Virus record (IMG/VR): IMGVR_UViG_3300047393_000007
Span: 1-31,641 of that record
Length of the DNA stretch: 31,641 nt
Reading direction: 5' to 3' (one strand)
Source: a virus
The notes beneath the pieces were generated by a model. That model had not been told where the DNA came from. It saw only the letters and a program-made list of their open reading frames with translations, and searched no databases. Position numbers and translations under genes: made by a program. This document shows positions 24,823-31,641 of the stretch, one piece after another. Positions within the stretch are counted from its first letter, which is position 1; every line of letters starts with the position of its first letter.

Positions 24823-24858
24823 AAGCGGTTACTGTATACTTATCTACAATAACCGCTT
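24823..24858 (-). terminator. 9-bp hairpin between virion genes, likely partial terminator
   Basis: AAGCGGTTA (24823-24831) pairs perfectly with TAACCGCTT (24850-24858) around an 18-base AT-rich loop that itself contains GTATAC. It lies in the 77-base gap between the 281-aa gene and the downstream 242-aa gene on the - strand. There is no long U tail (TAATATTATAAC follows), so it may attenuate, mark an RNA-processing point, or protect an upstream 3' end rather than terminate fully. The rest of the gap is AT-rich with no evident gene. Confidence 0.5.
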
Positions 24859-24876
24859 ATATATTGGTATTACACG

Positions 24877-25722
24877 TTATTTAAGTTTTTTCTCTATGGA
24901 TTTAAAGATTTGAATACCTTCATCTGTCTTGAAAAAAGCTGCCATTGCTGAATAAGGATTCTCGTCAAATGGAACGGTCATTAATTTTCTATCATTTTCA
25001 CCCCACATAAATGTTCTATTGTCTGGTGATAACTTTATAATATTAGATTCCGTTGCTCTAATAGCTATATTTCTAAGTTGCACATTGTCATCACTCGCTA
25101 GTTCTAAGAACAAAGAAGGATTTCTTCTAGCAAATAACAATAAGTCTCTTTTTACTTCCTTAGAACTCATCTTATTGACTCTAGAACCTACTTCTACACG
25201 TACAATAGCTTCAGCTTCATCAATGTCCATTTCAAATGCGGCATTCATTGCTTGCATTTCTAATTCTATGTAATCTAAATCATCACCTGCTTCAATCGTT
25301 GGATCAAATTCAGTATATTTAATACCTAGACCAGGATGATAGATTGATAACATTTTTTGTAAATTCTGTTTTTCTTTAGGAACGAATAATGTACCGTTCT
25401 CAAATACAACATGACCAAGTGTAACTTGACCTTTTTGCTCTTCAACAAATGGAGAGTTTTGATTTGTAGCGTATCTTAATTCTTTTTGATCGCCTGTTTC
25501 TTTATCAAACCATAACAATGGGTATCTCAAAGTATGCTTACATTGTAGCGTATACGTTAGAGGAGCATTACTATCTGCTACGAGATAAGTTCTGTCTTTT
25601 ATTTCCCAGTTATTTTTTGGAAGTTTAACTTCAATATATTTAGGTTTTTCAACCAATTCTATAGGATCTAACACTTCGATGTGTTCTAATGTTTTGATGT
25701 TTGTTTTTGCAGGATTTGCCAT
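24877..25722 (-). CDS. Virion protein next to major capsid gene, unknown role (281 aa)
   Basis: A 281-aa protein of the head module. The N-terminal part is rich in strands and Pro (VEKPKYIEVKLPKNNWEIKD). In the middle, TLRYPLLWFDKETGDQKELR and VFENGTLFVPKEKQNLQKML recall a family common beside the capsid gene in Bacteroidota phages. The C-terminal half is helical and acidic (residues 150-280). It is bounded by hairpins on both sides and so would form its own mRNA segment. A decoration or head-completion role is possible from position; none is shown. Confidence 0.65.
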   Translation of the reverse strand: MANPAKTNIKTLEHIEVLDPIELVEKPKYIEVKLPKNNWEIKDRTYLVADSNAPLTYTLQCKHTLRYPLLWFDKETGDQKELRYATNQNSPFVEEQKGQVTLGHVVFENGTLFVPKEKQNLQKMLSIYHPGLGIKYTEFDPTIEAGDDLDYIELEMQAMNAAFEMDIDEAEAIVRVEVGSRVNKMSSKEVKRDLLLFARRNPSLFLELASDDNVQLRNIAIRATESNIIKLSPDNRTFMWGENDRKLMTVPFDENPYSAMAAFFKTDEGIQIFKSIEKKLK

Positions 25723-25762
25723 AATATGATATAATTTAATAAATTTTTAAAAAGGTAATAAA

Positions 25763-25787
25763 TACCCCCGTAGTTTCAACGAGGGTA
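25763..25787 (-). terminator. Terminator-like hairpin after major capsid gene
   Basis: TACCCCCGT (25763-25771) pairs with ACGAGGGTA (25779-25787) around a 7-base loop. The one mismatch (C/A on the + strand) becomes a G-U wobble in - strand RNA, so the hairpin is better formed in late transcripts. Read on the - strand it is followed by TTTATTACCTTTTTAAAAATTT. It lies 15 bases beyond the capsid stop, in an 80-base gap that is otherwise AT-rich. It probably raises capsid mRNA relative to downstream genes by partial termination or 3'-end protection. Confidence 0.65.
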
Positions 25788-25802
25788 AATATCACCGGTT
25801 TG

Positions 25803-27266
25803 TTATACAGAAGCTGTGAACAACACGAAGTTGTTAGCCGCTTGAGTAACTAAACATCTTTCAGACAAGAAGTGTACTTGCATTGCATCAAGATCAGAAG
25901 TGTAAGCACCTCCAACAGATCCAGTAATCCAAGATTTCATACGTCTGTCATCTGCTTGGTTAGCTCTGTAACGAACGTGTAAGAAAGGTCTACGGATATT
26001 AGTACCTAATTGTTGGTCATATACTGTAGATGTTCCTGCTGGAACAAGTACTCCATCAATAGATGTATTAGCCATACCTCCACGAGTAGAAGCATCGTTT
26101 AAATATTTCCAGTCAGTTTTGTAGAAATCGTAAGATCCACGACGGAAACCAGAGAAACCTAAGTTTAATGCCATTTGCTCAGAGTTTTCAAATAAACCAT
26201 AAGCAACACCACCAGCACCTCCTGATGATAAAGAAGCAAGCATATCATCAAAGTCAAGAGAAGTAGCTCTGTTCAAGAAGAACATATTTTCTTCAACTGC
26301 ACCTTGAGTATCTAAGTTTTTCAAAATTGAATCGAAATCACCTAATCCAGAAGCAGCAGTAAAGTTATTTACAACATTACCTCTATCTTTAATAGCAGCG
26401 AATAAACCTTGTGTACCTTTGTAAACAGCACCATCACCAGTAGCAGCAATACCAGCAACACCTGATCCAGAAGCAGCTAATTCACCTTCAATTACTGACA
26501 TTTCCAAGTAATCTTCAAAACGTAGTCTTGTTTCTGACTCAGCTTTTAAATACCATAAGAAACCACCAGTACCATCTTCAGTTGCAACTTCAACCCAACC
26601 AATTTGAGCAGTATCAGAACCAGAAATTTGGTATCTTTCTTTGATGATTATAGGAGAGTTACTAAATTGAGTGAAAGAAGGAGTTACAGTATTGATTGTA
26701 GAATCTGTAGTACCTTTTTTAAACTCAGAACCGTATACGAAGATCTTAAGATCTGTAGCACCTGTGAAAACAACAGTATTACCAGCACCAGTAGTCAAAT
26801 CTAATTGAGTATAAGGAGCAACTGTAATAACAGCAGGGTTAGTTGTACCAGCAGTAGATGCAGTTACAAGAACTTTAAGTTCTTTACCTGTAGAAGGACT
26901 CATTACAACTAATGTTTGACCAACTGAAATTACGTTGTTAACAAAGTTTTTACCAGTTCCACCAACTACGAAAGTTAATGTAGTAGCACTAGCGCAAGTA
27001 ACGTTAGTATATGCAATGTGTAATCTATTTTGTTCAGACCAAATAACTTGATCAGAAGACATAGGCATTTCAGCTCCTACCATACGTAAGAATCCTGAAA
27101 GAGTTCTATTTCCAAAACGCTCTACTTCTTGTTCGTAGATTTCTGGTAAATATTGTTGAGCGAAATCATTACCAGTTCCATTAGTGAAGTTTAAGTAATT
27201 AGTTTCTAAAGCTGTTTGTTTTTGACTCGGTTTAATACTACCGAATTGTGGAGAGGCATTTGCCAT
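25803..27266 (-). CDS. Major capsid protein (487 aa)
   Basis: Major head protein. It lies directly after the scaffold gene and carries a conserved N-terminal signature (YLPEIYEQEVERFGNRTLSG, FLRMVGAEMPM, SSDQVIWSEQ, about residues 40-85) seen in capsid proteins of Bacteroidota phages. Residues about 90-190 form a Thr/Gly/Val-rich beta insertion (LTFVVGGTGKNF; VITVAPYTQLDLTTGAGN), a likely surface domain. The remainder alternates helix and strand, consistent with an HK97-type fold. Codon choice differs visibly from neighbours: more CGT arginine and C-ending two-fold codons (TAC, TTC, AAC, GAC), as expected for the most highly expressed virion gene. It starts 11 bases after the scaffold stop. 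Confidence 0.85.
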   Translation of the reverse strand: MANASPQFGSIKPSQKQTALETNYLNFTNGTGNDFAQQYLPEIYEQEVERFGNRTLSGFLRMVGAEMPMSSDQVIWSEQNRLHIAYTNVTCASATTLTFVVGGTGKNFVNNVISVGQTLVVMSPSTGKELKVLVTASTAGTTNPAVITVAPYTQLDLTTGAGNTVVFTGATDLKIFVYGSEFKKGTTDSTINTVTPSFTQFSNSPIIIKERYQISGSDTAQIGWVEVATEDGTGGFLWYLKAESETRLRFEDYLEMSVIEGELAASGSGVAGIAATGDGAVYKGTQGLFAAIKDRGNVVNNFTAASGLGDFDSILKNLDTQGAVEENMFFLNRATSLDFDDMLASLSSGGAGGVAYGLFENSEQMALNLGFSGFRRGSYDFYKTDWKYLNDASTRGGMANTSIDGVLVPAGTSTVYDQQLGTNIRRPFLHVRYRANQADDRRMKSWITGSVGGAYTSDLDAMQVHFLSERCLVTQAANNFVLFTASV

Positions 27267-27277
27267 AATCTTAAATT

Positions 27278-28456
27278 TTAATTGTTAAATTTTTTTGTTT
27301 GTATTCTTAGTTTTGAAGAATCAAAACCGCTAACTGACTTAACTCTTAAACCGTTTACAAATACTTCACCAGACGTTTGTCTTGGTTGACTTGAACTTGG
27401 GTTTTTTGAATTACTCATAACTTCTTTAACGGCATCTGCTTTCCCTTGTTCATAGAAATGCTGAGCTATTTTATCTGAGTTCATAGCGGTATACAAAGCC
27501 TTGTGATAATTCTTGCTGTCATTAATGTTTCCTTCTTTATCTAAGAACTTCCCGATAAAATTATTAATGTCAGATTGTTTCTCTACTAGTTGTTCATTGT
27601 TTTGGACACTATATCTAAATCTCTTTTCACCAACATTATATTCAAAACCTTTGAAATCGTTGTTAAATAATTTTTTAGTTTCCTGTTTAAACCTTTCATG
27701 CCTAGTTTTAGACTCGTCTTCGGATTGTTTGTATCGATTGAAAAAGTCAGAAGCTTCTTTTTGTTCTTGAGTTTGACCAGGTCTCAACTTGATTTCCTCG
27801 TAATATTCACTCTTTATTGACTCTAAGTGTTTCTTAGCTTTTGCAATCTCTTCTTTAAAAGCAAGTTTCTTTTTACGAATGTCTCGCTCTTCTTCTAAAT
27901 CCTCATCGTATTCAAAAGTGTCTTCCATTAAAAATTGGATTTCTTCTCTATCTAGATGAGGTTTTGTTCTTGTATAATATTCTTTTAATAGTGTTTTTTC
28001 GTCTACATTTGAATAGTCGGTATTCAATCTAACGTAATCTTCTACAGATCCACCAGTTTCTTCCATAAAAGCAACTAATTTTTCTATATTCTCTGGTAAA
28101 GGTTTCCCAGTAGCAAGTTGTTCTTGAACATGTTTCTCAACAATATCTATTTCTTCACTTGTGATTTCTTCAACAACATTTTCAAAGGACCTTTCGTTTC
28201 CTCGCTCCATTTCTTGCAGTTCCACTTCGGGTTGTTCTGTGCGTAACACGCTTTCATTTGTGCTTTGTTTTTGAATGGCATCTTCTTCTGTTTTATCTAA
28301 ACTTGGTATAACAACCTTTGTTACTTCCTGTTCAATCTTAGCGGTTGATAAATCGACTTTAACAACCTCATTTTCTTTACCTAAATTCTTAGGAGTTCTT
28401 GGACTTTTTTTAGCAGGCATTTTAAATTCACCTTCTTGTTTAATAATTTCTGACAT
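27278..28456 (-). CDS. Scaffold / capsid assembly protein (392 aa)
   Basis: A 392-aa highly charged, probably mostly helical protein. Residues 1-110 are acidic and disordered-like with basic KMPAKKSPRTPKNLGK near the N-terminus. Residues about 140-330 alternate Glu/Lys/Arg in coiled-coil-like segments, including EEERDIRKKKLAFKEEIAKA. The C-terminus is basic (NGLRVKSVSGFDSSKLRIQT), the usual capsid-binding end of scaffolds. Its place between portal and major capsid genes is the classical scaffold position. Twenty-two kilobases of late genes all run the same way, so it is coexpressed with them. No protease motif was found in it. Confidence 0.82.
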   Translation of the reverse strand: MSEIIKQEGEFKMPAKKSPRTPKNLGKENEVVKVDLSTAKIEQEVTKVVIPSLDKTEEDAIQKQSTNESVLRTEQPEVELQEMERGNERSFENVVEEITSEEIDIVEKHVQEQLATGKPLPENIEKLVAFMEETGGSVEDYVRLNTDYSNVDEKTLLKEYYTRTKPHLDREEIQFLMEDTFEYDEDLEEERDIRKKKLAFKEEIAKAKKHLESIKSEYYEEIKLRPGQTQEQKEASDFFNRYKQSEDESKTRHERFKQETKKLFNNDFKGFEYNVGEKRFRYSVQNNEQLVEKQSDINNFIGKFLDKEGNINDSKNYHKALYTAMNSDKIAQHFYEQGKADAVKEVMSNSKNPSSSQPRQTSGEVFVNGLRVKSVSGFDSSKLRIQTKKFNN

Positions 28457-28486
28457 AATATAATATAATTAGATAGTTGTTTTGTT

Positions 28487-30880
28487 TTACATTCCTAATC
28501 CTTCTAGTCCGCTAAACTGACTTGATTCAAAGTTCTGTGGTAATGAGTCATTACTTCTTTGATTTACTAATTGAGATTGTTGAGATGCTTGTATTCTAGT
28601 TCTTTCATCTTTTCTATCTTCTGCATTCTGTAAGTTTTGAGTATCTGACTGTGTTTTTAATTGTGCTAATTGCATATCGTATTGAAATTGCTGTTCCATC
28701 ATTTGAATTTTAAGTTGCATTTCAGTTTGCATCTTTTGCATTTCAAATTGAGACTTTGCTCTCTCTATATTTATTGTTTCCTGCGTTAACGCTTGTTGTT
28801 TTTGAACTTCGAATAAAGCTGCTTGTTGCGCAGTCTGTTGATTCGCTTGAGCCTGTACTTGTATATTAGCCATTTGAGCTTCTTGAGCAGCTTTTTGTTT
28901 TTTAGACTTTCTTAATTTTAGCATTTGATTTGCTAATTTAAGATTTTTAATCTGTCTAACATCAATAGCATCGTCTAAATCTATACCACCACTTTGCAAA
29001 GCAACTTGTATGTTCTGTTCAAGCATTGCTTTTTCTTCTTCATCTGGTTCTAATTCTAAATAAATTCCAAAGTCATGAAGATTAAGATTTTTTATTTCTC
29101 TTAAAGTAGCAGCGTTATAAGTTGTTATACTTTGTTCTAGTACTTTAGCTGTTAATGGATAATCTAAGCAATCAGCAACTCTAAGGGATATGTTTTCGCA
29201 CACTCTAAGAGTTAAATATATACTAGACTGTAATATATGCTTTGTAGCAGTATTTGACGCGTTAGCGGCCATCTTTTGTAAACCAACTAAAGTATCTTTT
29301 TCAACCATACTTCCATCGCGAGCTTCATTCAATCCAGTTACATCTCTTATCATTTGTAAATAATACTGATAAGTTTGTATCAACGCTGCTATTTTTGCTT
29401 GTCCAGAAGAACTGTTTAATTCTTGAATGGGAACTCTAGCTGAATTTTGACCACCTTCTTGCGTTAGTGACCTACCTACTATACTACCAGTTTGGAAGTA
29501 CATATTCAAAGCTTCTGCTGGATTGTAATTTGTACCATTTCCTAGATCGACTTCCATTAAACCATCTATATCAAGAAAAACTCCATCAGGAACTATCTTA
29601 GACATAACTTGTTGTAGTTTAAGATGCGTTAGTTGAATCATATCAGCAAATCCAGTTATTTTATTAACTGTTGAATCTATTCTGCCTTTATACATTCTAG
29701 GAGCACAAATAACATAATTCATTTCTACTTTCGTAGTATCAGCATAAGGTCTTGTCATATTTTCAGACAATTTCCATTCTAACATTGTGTTTGTTCCTAA
29801 TATCTTTGCCCCTGTATATAGAACTTCTATAGTTCTTGATACTCTTTCAAAGTTATCGTTTTGAGGAGGATTAAAATCATCTGTTTTTTCTATAGCTTTT
29901 TCAAGCCCGTTTTCCCCGTATTTTATTTTAAACACTTGATTCATATAAGTTTTATACTCATAGTATAATACCTGAACAGTGTTTTCATCGTAATTACCCC
30001 AACCAGTTATATATTGTCTATTACCTGGAGCTTGTTGTATTTTATATAGTTCTTCTTCCGTTATATCTGGAAACTGTTTTTTTAATTCTGGTATTGTAAC
30101 CGCTTTTACTTCTCCAACGTAATAAATATCGTCAAAATTAGGGTCTTCAGTATAAGAATATACTAAGTAAGCTGGATCAACATATTCAGCTCGTATACCT
30201 TCACTTACATTGAAACTAGTTTTCACAGCACCGATACCAAGAACCGTTAAGTCATAGTTTAATCTTCTTCTGGTCAAATCCCACTTGTTAGATGCTAATA
30301 CGTTATTTATCGCTTCTTCTTCAGCTATCTCTATAGATTGCTTATAAGATAGTTGCATGTGTAAGTCTAATTCTTCCTTAGTTTCTGGTAATTCATCTTT
30401 AGGTAATGGAGATGCTGAAAAATCCTTACCAGTAACTTCAGTAGCTTTAGCGACTAAGTCTTGAGAATACATATCTCTAAGTATTGCCAACGCGTAAGAT
30501 GTTCTTGCCTTTAAAGACTCTTGGTCTTGAGCGTATGCTTTTATGTCGTAAGTCTTATTAGACATTCCATTCACTACGATGTCTACAAATTTAGATATTA
30601 CAGGTACTGGTTTCCAATCTATATTTAAGTAAGATAAATCACCATTTATTGCCAACTCATCTTTATACTTCTGTACTGATTGTTCTCCTCTAGCGTATAA
30701 TCTTAACTGATGAAAATTATTCCAATTAGATACGTATCTATTCTGACTAGTTCTACCTTGATCAAACCATTCCTGTTCTATAGCGCGAGATACCTGTAGT
30801 CCATAAGCTTCTGATGCTTTTTCTGCATCACTAACAACCTGACTAGGAAAAGCGCTATTTGTATTTGTATATACGTTCAT
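28487..30880 (-). CDS. Portal protein (797 aa)
   Basis: Head-tail connector through which DNA is packaged and ejected. Early portal-type segments include LSYLNIDWKPVPVISKFVDI and VVNGMSNKTYDIKAYAQDQE (about residues 82-122); the central segment includes NKITGFADMIQLTHLKLQQV (about 404-424) and a TGLNEARDGS motif (about 513-522) common in T7/P22-like portals. From about residue 640 the protein is an almost continuous Gln/Glu/Met-rich coiled coil (QAQANQQTAQQAALFEVQKQ), which could form the long internal barrel seen in P22-type portals. The start overlaps the terminase stop as ATGA, implying coupled translation. The gene position right after terminase is classical. Confidence 0.88.
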   Translation of the reverse strand: MNVYTNTNSAFPSQVVSDAEKASEAYGLQVSRAIEQEWFDQGRTSQNRYVSNWNNFHQLRLYARGEQSVQKYKDELAINGDLSYLNIDWKPVPVISKFVDIVVNGMSNKTYDIKAYAQDQESLKARTSYALAILRDMYSQDLVAKATEVTGKDFSASPLPKDELPETKEELDLHMQLSYKQSIEIAEEEAINNVLASNKWDLTRRRLNYDLTVLGIGAVKTSFNVSEGIRAEYVDPAYLVYSYTEDPNFDDIYYVGEVKAVTIPELKKQFPDITEEELYKIQQAPGNRQYITGWGNYDENTVQVLYYEYKTYMNQVFKIKYGENGLEKAIEKTDDFNPPQNDNFERVSRTIEVLYTGAKILGTNTMLEWKLSENMTRPYADTTKVEMNYVICAPRMYKGRIDSTVNKITGFADMIQLTHLKLQQVMSKIVPDGVFLDIDGLMEVDLGNGTNYNPAEALNMYFQTGSIVGRSLTQEGGQNSARVPIQELNSSSGQAKIAALIQTYQYYLQMIRDVTGLNEARDGSMVEKDTLVGLQKMAANASNTATKHILQSSIYLTLRVCENISLRVADCLDYPLTAKVLEQSITTYNAATLREIKNLNLHDFGIYLELEPDEEEKAMLEQNIQVALQSGGIDLDDAIDVRQIKNLKLANQMLKLRKSKKQKAAQEAQMANIQVQAQANQQTAQQAALFEVQKQQALTQETINIERAKSQFEMQKMQTEMQLKIQMMEQQFQYDMQLAQLKTQSDTQNLQNAEDRKDERTRIQASQQSQLVNQRSNDSLPQNFESSQFSGLEGLGM

Positions 30881-31641
30881 TTATTATTTATTTTTGATGA
30901 AGAACCTGTATTGTCGTATTTCTTAATTCCCAAATTATATACCTTTCTTATTGTAGGATTAGAAGGAGTATATCTATTTTTGTTACATGCCATTATAGCT
31001 AAACCAGAACTAATAGAAGCATCAAAGTCAGTTCTATTATTTATATTAAATCTAGCCCAGTCGTTTAAGGTTCTATTAAAATACATATCTCCATATCCAT
31101 TCTCAGTAACACCAACGTATTCTTCTATATAAGATTCTATAGCTGATGCGTGAGCTTGTTTTATATCTTCACTGGAGTTTGGTATTCCTCCAATATCTTT
31201 TTCGGTTACAGATAAATTATTCCATATCTTATCTGGTCTATTCATTGAATATCCTCTATAACCTCTTCTTTTAAAATGAAATAATAATCTAGGTTTATTA
31301 TTTTCTGCTAATATAGGCATTCCATAAAAAACACATGCCATTAAAACTTCTTCAAAAAATATTTCAGCAGTTTGTGGTCTAGCTATATATTCTAAAAAGA
31401 AACTATTAGGTGGAACATCATCCATTGAAAACTTAGTAAGTCCACTTAAAGCACCGTTAGATCCTTTACCATCAACTGTACCAGATATATCATATGGGTC
31501 ACATCCAAAAGCTCCACAATGTTCGTTTCCTGGATATTTTAATCCATTCTTTATAATAATATTATTCTGAAGATGTACTGGTGGAATCCATGATATTAAA
31601 AATCTTCCGTCTTTATTTGGATAAAAAACGACTCTAGTATC
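30877..31641 (-). CDS. terL: Terminase large subunit, C-terminal nuclease part (5' end outside window)
   Basis: The frame stays open to the window edge; the ATG at 31425 is internal, since the 72 codons before it read as conserved terminase sequence. The visible 254 residues are the RNase H-like nuclease domain that cuts the concatemer. FGCDPYDISG holds the candidate first metal-binding Asp. Further in, MPILAENNKPRLL has the candidate second acidic residue (Glu) on a strand. A late DFDASISSGLAIMA segment may supply the last acidic residue. The ATPase half with Walker motifs would lie outside the window. The ATGA overlap couples it to the portal gene. Confidence 0.85.
   Translation of the reverse strand, partial: DTRVVFYPNKDGRFLISWIPPVHLQNNIIIKNGLKYPGNEHCGAFGCDPYDISGTVDGKGSNGALSGLTKFSMDDVPPNSFFLEYIARPQTAEIFFEEVLMACVFYGMPILAENNKPRLLFHFKRRGYRGYSMNRPDKIWNNLSVTEKDIGGIPNSSEDIKQAHASAIESYIEEYVGVTENGYGDMYFNRTLNDWARFNINNRTDFDASISSGLAIMACNKNRYTPSNPTIRKVYNLGIKKYDNTGSSSKINNK

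Noticed and set aside
31423-31425. ATG 31425 as the terminase start
   Set aside because: Seventy-two in-frame codons upstream, with a nuclease-type FGCDPYD motif, reach the window edge without a stop.
1-31641. CRISPR array, insertion sequence, integrase or attachment site
   Set aside because: No regularly spaced repeats, transposase or recombinase motifs, or paired direct repeats were seen by eye on either strand.

Overview
The window is part of a tailed double-stranded DNA phage genome, probably a short-tailed (podovirus-like) phage of a Bacteroidota (flavobacterial) host. The phage assignment rests on terminase, portal, scaffold, major capsid and neck/tail genes lying next to a T7-type primase-helicase, a T7 gp3-type endonuclease I and a set of nucleotide-metabolism genes. 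The host guess is inference. The sequence is AT-rich, Arg is mostly AGA, and of the starts inspected only one has a weak Shine-Dalgarno-like match; the rest have A/T-rich leaders, as is typical of Bacteroidota. No integrase, repressor, tRNA, CRISPR array or insertion sequence is seen. Both ends of the window cut through genes.

Bases 2-7484 (+ strand) are a tightly packed early/replication module: primase-helicase (5' end outside the window), a 44-aa Cys-rich microprotein, a thymidylate-synthase-family enzyme with the active-site signature of dCMP-specific enzymes, a GIY-YIG-like/MazG fusion, a second MazG-like protein, endonuclease I, a B12-dependent (class II) ribonucleotide reductase, a 2-oxoglutarate/Fe(II) oxygenase-like protein, and several small unknown proteins. 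Many genes overlap by 1-20 bases, so they are probably cotranscribed. Four genes of 44-59 codons (1420-1554, 2428-2607, 4484-4651, 7090-7263) are easily missed.

Bases 7485-7674 are the noncoding junction where the two modules converge. It is richer in G+C than its surroundings and contains several hairpins: a possible three-way-junction RNA, a strong terminator hairpin, and a nested hairpin just beyond the last late gene.

Bases 7675-31641 (- strand) are the late/virion module. Read in the direction of transcription it runs: terminase large subunit (C-terminal part), portal, scaffold, major capsid protein, hairpin, 281-aa virion protein, hairpin, two neck/connector proteins, a 1054-aa and a 486-aa tail (stabilisation-type) protein, a GNAT acetyltransferase, then three proteins whose order and composition recall the T7 gp14-gp15-gp16 ejection proteins. 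The last is a 2489-aa polyvalent protein with an HEFLH zinc-protease motif.

The most interesting points are the N-to-D change in the thymidylate-synthase-like enzyme, which with the MazG-like proteins suggests that cytosine nucleotides are modified; the structured RNA at 7489-7583, which displays a perfect Shine-Dalgarno core with no start codon to serve; and the giant polyvalent protein with an embedded metalloprotease motif and repeated KFSL and DPVKI motifs.
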